Part shown: positions 1 through 5,471 of the stretch, piece by piece | How positions within the stretch are numbered: the stretch's first letter is position 1 | How the letters are laid out: each line of letters begins with the position of its first letter | From: Prolixibacteraceae bacterium | GTDB taxonomy: Bacteria > Bacteroidota > Bacteroidia > Bacteroidales > Prolixibacteraceae | Length of the DNA stretch: 8,508 nt | NCBI GenBank assembly: GCA_027858145.1 | Contig: JAQIDF010000406.1 | Location: 1 to 8,508 of the forward strand | Direction: 5' to 3' | Notes under the pieces: generated by a model | Database searches by the model: none | What the model was told of the DNA's origin: nothing | What the model saw: only the letters and a program-made list of their open reading frames with translations | Made by a program: the position numbers and the translations under genes

Positions 1-506
1 AAGGTTAATGCACCCGAGCCTGCCTTAATTAAAAAGCTGTCGTGATGGCCGTGGTAGCAACCTTCAAATTTAATTACAAGTTCGCGGCCGGTGTAACCGC
101 GTGCCAAACGCAGGGCACTCATGGTAGCTTCAGTGCCTGAGTTTACCATGCGTACCAGGTCGATTGATGGCACCATCTTTTTAATTTGCTGTGCCATTTC
201 GGTTTCAATAAGTGTTGGTGCTCCAAAACTGGCACCCCTGGCCGCAGTGTCTGATATTGCTTTTACTACTTCGGGGTGGGTATGTCCTAAAATTGCAGGC
301 CCCCATGTTGCTACATAGTCGATGTACTCGTTGCCATCGATGTCGGTAATTTTTGAACCACTGGCACTTGCAATGAATGGTGGGGTAGCATCAACGTTTT
401 TGTATGAACGCACCGGTGAGTTTACGCCACCGGGAATATGCTTTTGTGCTTCAGAGAAGGCAAAGGTAGAAGCTTCTCTTTTTGTATTTTCTTTATTGTT
501 CATCAT
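1..506 (-). CDS. hemL: Glutamate-1-semialdehyde 2,1-aminomutase, N-terminal part
   Basis: PLP-dependent enzyme that converts glutamate-1-semialdehyde to 5-aminolevulinate, the last step of the C5 route to tetrapyrroles in the cytoplasm. The visible 168 codons match the family closely: the IPGGVNSPVR motif at residues 24-33, then GSKITDIDGNEYIDY (50-64), GHTHPEV (74-80), the NSGTEA cofactor-site motif (122-127) and FEGCYHGHHDS (147-157) ending in KAGSGALT at the window edge. The PLP-binding lysine and the whole C-terminal half lie outside the window, so catalytic integrity cannot be judged. Two ATG codons stand in tandem at 506-504 and 503-501; I used the first, but either is possible. The leader is A/T-rich with no Shine-Dalgarno sequence, which is normal for Bacteroidota. 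A candidate promoter lies about 36 nt upstream. No frameshift is seen. Identification is very secure. Confidence 0.96.
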   Translation of the reverse strand, partial: MMNNKENTKREASTFAFSEAQKHIPGGVNSPVRSYKNVDATPPFIASASGSKITDIDGNEYIDYVATWGPAILGHTHPEVVKAISDTAARGASFGAPTLIETEMAQQIKKMVPSIDLVRMVNSGTEATMSALRLARGYTGRELVIKFEGCYHGHHDSFLIKAGSGALT

Positions 507-541
507 AATTTCAATATATAATTCTATAAGGTTTTCCTGTT

Positions 542-549
542 CAAAAATA
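542..549 (-). promoter_or_regulatory. Candidate -7 element of the hemL promoter
   Basis: On the minus strand these bases read TATTTTTG, an exact match to the Bacteroidota -7 consensus TAnnTTTG. The element would place the transcript start near 535 and give hemL a leader of about 30 nt. No good TTTG -33 element is visible at the usual spacing, and an AT-rich octamer like this can occur by chance, so this is only a moderate call. Confidence 0.4.
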
Positions 550-653
550 CAATTTTTTATGGCGATGCCTAAATGGTTTGCCCATGATGTTTGTAAGGTG
601 TTTTTCTATGTGTAATAGAAAGGGTTATTGGTAAGTATTGTTCATGGTAAATT

Positions 654-722
654 GTTTTCATTTGCAATGAAAGGAAGTTTTCATTATAAATGGAAGAAAG
701 TTTTCATTTGCAGTGGAAAATA
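654..722. repeat. Three tandem 23-bp hairpin-forming units
   Basis: Units start at 654, 677 and 700, an exact 23-bp period with no spacer, and each begins GTTTTCATT. The first contains a perfect inverted repeat, TTTCATT / AATGAAA (656-662 and 666-672) around a TGC loop. The second keeps a shorter CATT/AATG pairing around ATA. The third can pair TTTTC with GAAAA and continue past one bulged G. The units differ by several substitutions but keep the pairing potential, which suggests selection on the dyad rather than recent duplication alone. They lie about 150-215 bp upstream of the hemL start. Function unknown; a protein-binding array or a repetitive-element fragment are both possible. Confidence 0.75.
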
Positions 723-776
723 TGGTTTTTTTGGTTTTGAGGCAGCTTAGTAGAGATGTTTTTTTAGTGACTATTC

Positions 777-811
777 AGTATCAAGTATCATGACGCAAGT
801 ATCAAGATAAC
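777..811 (+). repeat. Left arm of heptad repeats (AGTATCA type)
   Basis: Five consecutive 7-base units. AGTATCA is exact at 777, 784 and 798; the intervening unit at 791 (TGACGCA) and the unit at 805 (AGATAAC) are degenerate but keep the 7-base phase. The arm forms most of the left terminal repeat of the MITE-like element. Confidence 0.75.
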
Positions 812-931
812 TGACAATTAAGATTGTTGTATAAGTGTTCAATTACATTTCTTCAAAATTTTATTTGTGTTTCTTTGTCTTTTGATAAAATGACAACCTG
901 GGCATGCTGTGCAACTTGGTCATAATCTGTA

Positions 932-966
932 ATAGTCTTGATTCTTGATACTTGTGTCTTGGTACT
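932..966 (-). repeat. Right arm of heptad repeats (AGTATCA type, inverted)
   Basis: Read on the minus strand from 966 this is five 7-base units: AGTACCA (966-960), AGACACA (959-953), AGTATCA (952-946), AGAATCA (945-939) and AGACTAT (938-932). It mirrors the left arm in orientation and phase, and the unit order differs only by point changes. Confidence 0.75.
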
Positions 967-1146
967 GAATAGTTACGTTTTTTATTATGCTGGTGCCGGT
1001 GAGTGTGACTTTGTTGTGATGGAGAAGGGAGTGATATCAGAGGCCGTTCAAGTGTGTTTTAACTATGGTATGGCAGGGTAACGTATAATTTTTTGCAAAG
1101 CCATCATGTCCAGATCTCTACAATCATATAATGCTATGTTTTAGTG

Positions 1147-1647
1147 CTACTTATTTTGTTTTTTCAAGACTTTGTGGAATTCACATAAATCGTTGAATTG
1201 GACACTACGGTCTTTGCGATACATTTCGAACATTTCGTGAATGTAGTTTTCATTTTCATCGAGACAGGCGAGTACTTTATCTATTTCAAAAGAGATAAAT
1301 GCTTTATAATAATCGTAAGGTTTGAGCCAAAAGTAGCATTGCTCAAAAATTGGGTAACCGGGATTAGAAATGTCAATAAAGAAATCGTATCGATCTTTAA
1401 AAATCGGCACCCAATAGGGTTTAAAAAAATTACGGTCTAAGGGATGATATAGCTGGGCTATCAGAGATATCCATTCGAGTTGATGTTCCTCCAGCCCTTC
1501 TTCAACAAATGTGCCCATGAGCCTTGTTTTTTCTATCATGATTGGATAGGAGCTCAAATAGTTTATTATGGGCTGTACTTTCGAAAATTGCTCACCCCAT
1601 TCATCCATAAATTCGGCAAAAAGCTTTTGTTTTGCTTTGTAATCCAT
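1147..1647 (-). CDS. Small cytosolic protein, possibly SMI1/KNR4 (SUKH)-like
   Basis: A 166-residue protein without signal peptide or membrane segment. I do not recognise the family with confidence. Aromatic and acidic residues are abundant, and the central stretch around PYWVPIFKDRYDFFIDIS (77-94), followed by a GYPIFEQCYFW strand (97-107) and KAFISFEIDKVLACL (115-129), has the general look of SMI1/KNR4 (SUKH) proteins, where a W-x-P-I turn precedes a Y-D-x-[FL]-x-[IL]-D strand and an 'a-x-SF' helix ends the fold. This is a weak visual resemblance only. I chose ATG at 1647, 17 nt after the stop of the CAP gene. An in-frame GTG at 1674 would overlap that gene by 10 nt and add nine residues, but an ATG with a free leader is more likely. 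It is probably the last gene of the operon; no terminator is visible after it. Confidence 0.75.
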   Translation of the reverse strand: MDYKAKQKLFAEFMDEWGEQFSKVQPIINYLSSYPIMIEKTRLMGTFVEEGLEEHQLEWISLIAQLYHPLDRNFFKPYWVPIFKDRYDFFIDISNPGYPIFEQCYFWLKPYDYYKAFISFEIDKVLACLDENENYIHEMFEMYRKDRSVQFNDLCEFHKVLKKQNK

Positions 1648-1664
1648 GTTGTTATTTCTATATT

Positions 1665-2813
1665 TTAAAACCACAACCCTATGGCCGAAATGATGCGTGT
1701 TTCGGGATGCTGAAAGCTGCCATAAGCATTCAGATTTAAATCGATAAACACATTTGATATGTTTACTCTGACCCCGCTTGTTACCGATGGTACAAGCCTG
1801 TATTCCTGTGTGTATGTGTTTGTATTGGAGCCATACTGAAAACCGGCACTTAGCCTGAAAAAACGGCGCAAAATGATACCGCCTTCGATGGTGAGCGGAT
1901 TTTTATTGCCTAAACCGAGCGACGAGAACATGCCGTAAAAATTTTGTCCGTAACCCTTGCGCCCTTTCAATACGCCCATGTACAAAAGTGCTTGATAATG
2001 TCCATTGGCATTTGCCAGATTGTCGATACTGCCAAAAACCCCGGCAAGTCCGGCTGTAAGGCAAAAGGTGGTGGGTTTTGCAGATTTATTTCTTGTATAA
2101 TACGCATTCCTGTTTCTATTTGAAGATGAAGCACTCGTTTTTTCAATTCGAGCAAAATTCTGCGTGCTTCTAATATAGGGAATTCTGTCAATACTTACCC
2201 CATTATAGTATATAAAATTGCCCATCCCCATGTGAGTATAGTTGCTCTTTAGTATGTTAGCTCTATGCATGGGCGAATCCATCCACCCTTTTACAAGTTT
2301 TTCGGCCAACGACCGATAGCTAAAAAATAGAATAGGTTTGTTGGATACAGCAGATTTGAAAAAGCCACACTGCGATGGTGGGTAATAAGCTCCACCCTTG
2401 AAGTTTAAAATACTATGGTCGTATATATTTTCACCAACATAACTTTCGTTCAATCCTGCCTTTTTTACTCTGTCGGAAACACTATATTTACCCGGCACCC
2501 TGCTTGTATGAGCAAAGAAATTATAGTCAACCATATCTTTTGAATGCCCTTGTGCACTCATTTCAAGTTTAGGATGATGTTTTAATGGCTTTAAACCATA
2601 TTTAACTCTTAGCCTATTGGTCTCAAAAAAAACAGCTGCATTTAAAAGTGCATAATCAACACTGCTGGGATTTATGGTATCGGAGAAATAACGATACGAT
2701 GTATAATTTGTATGGTCGTACTTATTATAAAGAATTTCACCCCAAGCCGAAGTTTGACCAAACCCATAATGAAAGGCATTAATTAGTAGCAATAAGAAAA
2801 TTATCTTCTTCAT
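1665..2813 (-). CDS. Secreted CAP-domain protein with beta-rich C-terminal domain
   Basis: A 382-residue exported protein. Residues 1-20 form a signal peptide (MKK, a hydrophobic run, cleavage near FGQ). Residues about 53-222 form a CAP (SCP/YkwD-type) domain: LLNAAVFFETNRLRVKYGLKPL (56-77), a helix with H90, the FFAHTS motif (H102), GEN (E128), GWMDSPMHRANIL (H183) and a closing TQNFA strand (217-221). H102, E128 and H183 correspond to the conserved CAP cavity residues. A low-complexity Ser/Asn/Arg linker (about 227-243) leads to about 135 residues of alternating hydrophobic, Gly- and aromatic-rich strands ending in GLWF. This resembles a small outer-membrane beta-barrel or periplasmic beta domain. 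The role of CAP proteins in bacteria is poorly defined, so no substrate is assigned. The start overlaps the end of the upstream lipoprotein gene as ATGA, pointing to translational coupling. Confidence 0.88.
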   Translation of the reverse strand: MKKIIFLLLLINAFHYGFGQTSAWGEILYNKYDHTNYTSYRYFSDTINPSSVDYALLNAAVFFETNRLRVKYGLKPLKHHPKLEMSAQGHSKDMVDYNFFAHTSRVPGKYSVSDRVKKAGLNESYVGENIYDHSILNFKGGAYYPPSQCGFFKSAVSNKPILFFSYRSLAEKLVKGWMDSPMHRANILKSNYTHMGMGNFIYYNGVSIDRIPYIRSTQNFARIEKTSASSSNRNRNAYYTRNKSAKPTTFCLTAGLAGVFGSIDNLANANGHYQALLYMGVLKGRKGYGQNFYGMFSSLGLGNKNPLTIEGGIILRRFFRLSAGFQYGSNTNTYTQEYRLVPSVTSGVRVNISNVFIDLNLNAYGSFQHPETRIISAIGLWF

Positions 2814-3841
2814 AACTTATTTCTTTTTGCCCTGCGCAGGGCACGTTTTTGTTTGCGGGCTTCGCGTTTGCTTATCCGTTGCTCTGTTTTTGACTTATGC
2901 TTGTTCATTTTTTTTCGTTCACCCTCTACCTTATCCATAAAATCGTTATCGAGTAGTTTTGAGATGCTAACCTGCAGGCTTTCTTTCAATTCCATTTCGA
3001 TGCTTATACTTTTATGCTCATCCGTTTCGATAGTCGCCACACATTTTTCAGGCACGAGATAAGCTCCGTTCTTGTAATAATTATGGTAACTAATACACAC
3101 ATTTTTCAGAGATGCATCGTTCGAAGTTTTTTCGCTTATTGTTGCTGTAAATAAACCCGGCAAGCCTGTTTCTACGTCAAACTCCATTTTGCCATGCCCC
3201 TCGATGAATTTGTCGTGCAATTTTAAATAAGCACAATCGATACACTTTGCAGCATTAGGTGCTGTATTGTTCCATTCGACGTTATAACTATTGATAAAGG
3301 CAGCAGGATACCAAACCATTTGTGCCATATACTTGAGCAAGCATAAATCGGTTACTGTTTCGGGGTTTAGTGTGACATTTTTAAGCAAGTTGCGACCAAA
3401 TACCCGGGCCGAGAAGCTCCCTCTGCCATGCAATTCAGAATTGGATACAATAAGCGGGAAACTTTTACCCGTGGCCTCGTAAATGGGATCGACAGCCGAA
3501 ACATGGTCGCTCACCCGAAAGCCTTTTTTGAAACGAATGTTGAAATCCGACGACTGAACCTGCCCCTTGTAGTCGAAAAATAACTCGGTAACACGCTCAT
3601 TACCGACCATGCCACTCGCTATGGCATAACGCTTTACCGGTGCGGGAAGGTTTTGTATTTCGCTATACTGCATATGCGTATAATAAACCCGATCGCCAAC
3701 CCGTATTTCGTCCCAATCGACCAGCTCATAATCGTAAAAAAGAGCGTTGTAGGTTTTGGGGGTGCACGCGGTGAAGAGGAAAAAAATCATCATTCCCAAA
3801 CAATATTTAGCGTAGCTGTTGTTTTTTATTTTTGCATTCAT
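2810..3841 (-). CDS. Lipoprotein of unknown function with basic C-terminal tail
   Basis: A 343-residue protein with a lipoprotein signal: hydrophobic segment at about 14-25 and lipobox FTAC with the lipidated Cys at 26, followed by TPKTY. Thr/Pro rather than Asp at +2/+3 gives no sign of a retention signal. The body (about 30-305) looks beta-rich, has a CxxC pair (C200, C203) and two further cysteines (C249, C267), and matches no family I recognise. The last 35 residues (from about 309) are very basic and end in repeated KR/RR doublets, which is unusual for an exported lipoprotein. The gene starts 24 nt after the small upstream gene and overlaps the CAP gene start by 4 nt. A partnership with the CAP protein at the envelope is inferred from that overlap alone. 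Confidence 0.85.
   Translation of the reverse strand: MNAKIKNNSYAKYCLGMMIFFLFTACTPKTYNALFYDYELVDWDEIRVGDRVYYTHMQYSEIQNLPAPVKRYAIASGMVGNERVTELFFDYKGQVQSSDFNIRFKKGFRVSDHVSAVDPIYEATGKSFPLIVSNSELHGRGSFSARVFGRNLLKNVTLNPETVTDLCLLKYMAQMVWYPAAFINSYNVEWNNTAPNAAKCIDCAYLKLHDKFIEGHGKMEFDVETGLPGLFTATISEKTSNDASLKNVCISYHNYYKNGAYLVPEKCVATIETDEHKSISIEMELKESLQVSISKLLDNDFMDKVEGERKKMNKHKSKTEQRISKREARKQKRALRRAKRNKL
2828..2843 (-). promoter_or_regulatory. Hairpin just upstream of the CAP gene start
   Basis: GCCCTGCGCAGGGC (2829-2842) is a perfect 14-bp palindrome inside the last codons of the lipoprotein gene, extended by one A/T pair. In the transcript it can form a six-pair stem with a GCGC loop, ending about 14 nt before the ATG of the CAP gene. 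A ribosome finishing the lipoprotein gene would melt it, so it may enforce coupling. It also encodes Arg/Ala codons of the basic tail, which could explain the GC-rich palindrome by chance. Confidence 0.35.
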
Positions 3842-3865
3842 AATTTGTTGTTTTTAAAAACTATC

Positions 3866-4315
3866 CTATGCCACTAATTGCCCAATGTTTATATTAGCTG
3901 CAATACTTTTCTGGTCGGTATTAAACGATGTGTTTACAATATGGAAAACCTGAGAAATAGTTTCTTTTCGGTTAATTGCCTTATCATTATTCTTATTTGA
4001 TAACAAAGCTTTTGACAAGCTTATAGCAGACTGGTCAATAAGAAAGTCACGACTATAAATCTGATTATGAAACTCTATCGAATCAAGTAATTCTTTCGTC
4101 TTAATGCTGAAGAATTTTAACTGGTTAATGAACTTGTATTTGTAGCCAATACCAATTTCAGCACGTACAACAATCTCCTTTACAATACGCAGCTCAATGT
4201 AATAGTTGTTACCTGCTACTGATTGGTAACTCACACTATTAAAAGAGTTTGTTTCATCGCAATAATTATACTGAGGATGTGAAGCAATTTGTTTATATAA
4301 ATTAATCGATTCCAT
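3866..4315 (-). CDS. Small protein of unknown function
   Basis: A 149-residue protein, unrecognised. It has no signal peptide or membrane helix and is rich in Ile, Asn, Lys and Ser. Residues 28-70 (YQSVAGNNYYIELRI... to KFINQLKFF) look like alternating beta strands, and residues 72-107 look helical. The composition is more AT-rich than the lipoprotein gene that follows. ATG at 4315 is preceded by an A/T-only leader without a Shine-Dalgarno sequence. The gene lies 72 nt after the stop of the next upstream gene and 24 nt before the lipoprotein gene, so it may be the first gene of the operon. I found no convincing promoter in the 72-nt gap. A chance open frame is unlikely at this length given the continuous spacing, but the function is open. 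Confidence 0.7.
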   Translation of the reverse strand: MESINLYKQIASHPQYNYCDETNSFNSVSYQSVAGNNYYIELRIVKEIVVRAEIGIGYKYKFINQLKFFSIKTKELLDSIEFHNQIYSRDFLIDQSAISLSKALLSNKNNDKAINRKETISQVFHIVNTSFNTDQKSIAANINIGQLVA

Positions 4316-4387
4316 AATTTTGATTTTTTAATGTTTATGTATTTATCTGCGATTGGGCTAAAAGGTAAACAAGCAACTGTACTTTTT

Positions 4388-5296
4388 TTAAAATGGAAGA
4401 TCATCGGCAGTATCATAGTCGGACGAATTTGTAGATTCTTCTTCTTCGTTTTGCATTGACACATAATTAGGATCGTGACAATGACCACAAGGATTAAATC
4501 CCAATCTTTCTAATAATTTCCCATCAAAAGATAAATCCGGATTGTACTTTACTCTATACCATTCTCTAAGATGTTCGTCAGTTGGAGCCTTTATTTCATA
4601 TTCATACTCACGAAGTATTTCTTTTACTTCTTTATCAGAATATCCGGTTTCATTTCGCAAAATTGGATCACTTCTTTTACCCAGATATGCGTACTTGGAA
4701 AGATGTTTTAGTATTGCAGTGTGTTTTGGCGATTGGTAATAATAATGAGCAGATTCTTTCAAAAATAGGTCAATGTTTTCTTCCAATTCATTCAGCTTTA
4801 GATTTTCGATGCTAAAAGTACCTGAGTTGTTTTTTTTATATATTTCCGGTATCTCTGTTAACCTGAACCTTAACCTACACCTCTCCAAAAAAATCTCGTT
4901 TTTTATTTCATCATCCTCATCTAGCAGATGTACAATTCCCTTGAACCATTCACGGTATTTTTCAATTACAGCATCTCCACGTTCAATTATTTCATCGGGA
5001 ATTATATAGTTCTTGAAATTTGCTTTTAGTCTTGGGCAATCATTGTCTTTGTGGTATGCCGGCGTCGCACTGGAAAGAACAAACAAACTGTCTTCTCGGG
5101 GACGTATAATTGAGTAATAATCATTGTAAAACAACCCAGGATTCTCCATTAACGATTTAAATGCTAATAGGTTTTGCTTTTCGTAACGATTAAAGAAATA
5201 GATAGGTTTTTTATAAATACTTCCCTCAAGATTACAATTTTTGAAATCAATCTTTTGGATAATTCTTTTTGCATTCGACCGGGTAATGTAAACCAT
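4388..5296 (-). CDS. Unknown protein with possible split Cys/His metal site
   Basis: A 302-residue predicted cytosolic protein, not assigned to a named family. Numbering from the ATG at 5296: an N-terminal half with an H82-x4-C87 pair in the context YHKDNDCPRLKANF, followed by NYIIPDEIIERG and a charged helical middle (about 110-235). Near the C-terminus is GFNPCGHCHDPNY, giving C270-x2-C273-H274. Together these could form one zinc site from both ends of the chain, though that is inference. The last 20 residues are acidic and Ser/Asn-rich, then DDLPF, like a flexible tail. An in-frame TTG at 5305 would add three residues; ATG is preferred. The gene is divergent from the caspase operon, and the 72-nt gap downstream makes co-transcription with the next four genes possible but not certain. 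Confidence 0.78.
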   Translation of the reverse strand: MVYITRSNAKRIIQKIDFKNCNLEGSIYKKPIYFFNRYEKQNLLAFKSLMENPGLFYNDYYSIIRPREDSLFVLSSATPAYHKDNDCPRLKANFKNYIIPDEIIERGDAVIEKYREWFKGIVHLLDEDDEIKNEIFLERCRLRFRLTEIPEIYKKNNSGTFSIENLKLNELEENIDLFLKESAHYYYQSPKHTAILKHLSKYAYLGKRSDPILRNETGYSDKEVKEILREYEYEIKAPTDEHLREWYRVKYNPDLSFDGKLLERLGFNPCGHCHDPNYVSMQNEEEESTNSSDYDTADDLPF

Positions 5297-5366
5297 AATA
5301 TTCAAGTTTTGATTAATAATCTATTGTTTCCCATTAATCGGTCATCGCATCAAAACGTAAACACAT

Positions 5367-5400
5367 TTTGGTTTAAATTTTAAATAATTGCTTACTTTTA
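5367..5400 (+). promoter_or_regulatory. Candidate promoter of the caspase/sigma operon
   Basis: TTTG at 5367-5370 and TACTTTTA at 5393-5400 resemble the Bacteroidota -33 (TTTG) and -7 (TAnnTTTG) elements, with one mismatch in the last base of the -7 and a 22-nt spacer. Transcription would start near 5407, leaving a leader of about 65 nt before the ATG. On the opposite strand, TACGTTTT (5358-5351) is a weaker -7 candidate for the divergent gene, with no -33 partner. Confidence 0.4.
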
Positions 5401-5471
5401 TGATAGAATTTCCTATAACCATCAGGCTTAAACGACTAAAAAACAGTAGCAAAACACCTTGACAATTAATT

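Larger units (their letters stand above)
767..977. mobile_element. MITE-like element with heptad-repeat inverted arms
   Basis: The two ends are imperfect inverted repeats of about 40 bp. The left end (from 767) and the reverse complement of the right end (from 976) share ACTATTCAGTA followed by a C/T difference and CAAG, then share CAAGTATCAAGA further in. There is no room for a transposase. Directly outside, TTTTTTA at 760-766 and TTTTTTA at 978-984 could be a 7-bp target duplication, though it is low-complexity sequence. The core (about 812-931) is AT-rich with a short GC-richer patch around GGCATGC (901-907). It looks like a non-autonomous, short inverted-repeat element. Copies elsewhere in the genome cannot be checked from one window. 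Confidence 0.6.
507..1146. other. Repeat-rich intergenic region without a gene
   Basis: These 640 bases separate the 5' end of hemL from the 3' end of the next minus-strand gene. I find no convincing reading frame on either strand. A plus-strand frame that enters from antisense of hemL and reaches about 615 has no recognisable content. The region holds a candidate hemL promoter, a 23-bp tandem repeat (654-722) and a MITE-like inverted-repeat element (767-977). The remaining stretch, 978-1146, contains no clear gene, terminator or RNA. The only minus-strand start codons there open frames of about a dozen codons. Confidence 0.7.

Noticed and set aside
121..615. Open frames on the plus strand at 121-318 and 322-615
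   Set aside because: They are antisense to hemL or run out of it into the spacer, and the minus-strand hemL match is unambiguous.
654..722. CRISPR-like array
   Set aside because: The units are contiguous with no spacers, diverged, and there are no cas genes nearby.
1648..1674. GTG start at 1674 for the last gene of the minus-strand operon
   Set aside because: It would begin inside the CAP gene and add nine residues; the ATG at 1647 has a free 17-nt leader.
2829..2850. Plus-strand intrinsic terminator (palindrome followed by ACGTTTTT)
   Set aside because: It lies inside the lipoprotein coding end, antisense to transcription, with no plus-strand gene ending there.
3850..3861. GTTTTTAAAAAC palindrome between the small gene and the lipoprotein gene
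   Set aside because: A 12-bp A/T palindrome in AT-rich leader DNA is expected by chance, and a pure A/T stem is not a terminator.
4466..4489. CxxCH haem c attachment motif
   Set aside because: The protein has no signal peptide, so covalent haem attachment in the periplasm is unlikely; a metal site is a better guess.
5297..5305. TTG start at 5305 for the Cys/His protein
   Set aside because: An ATG three codons later is the more likely initiator.
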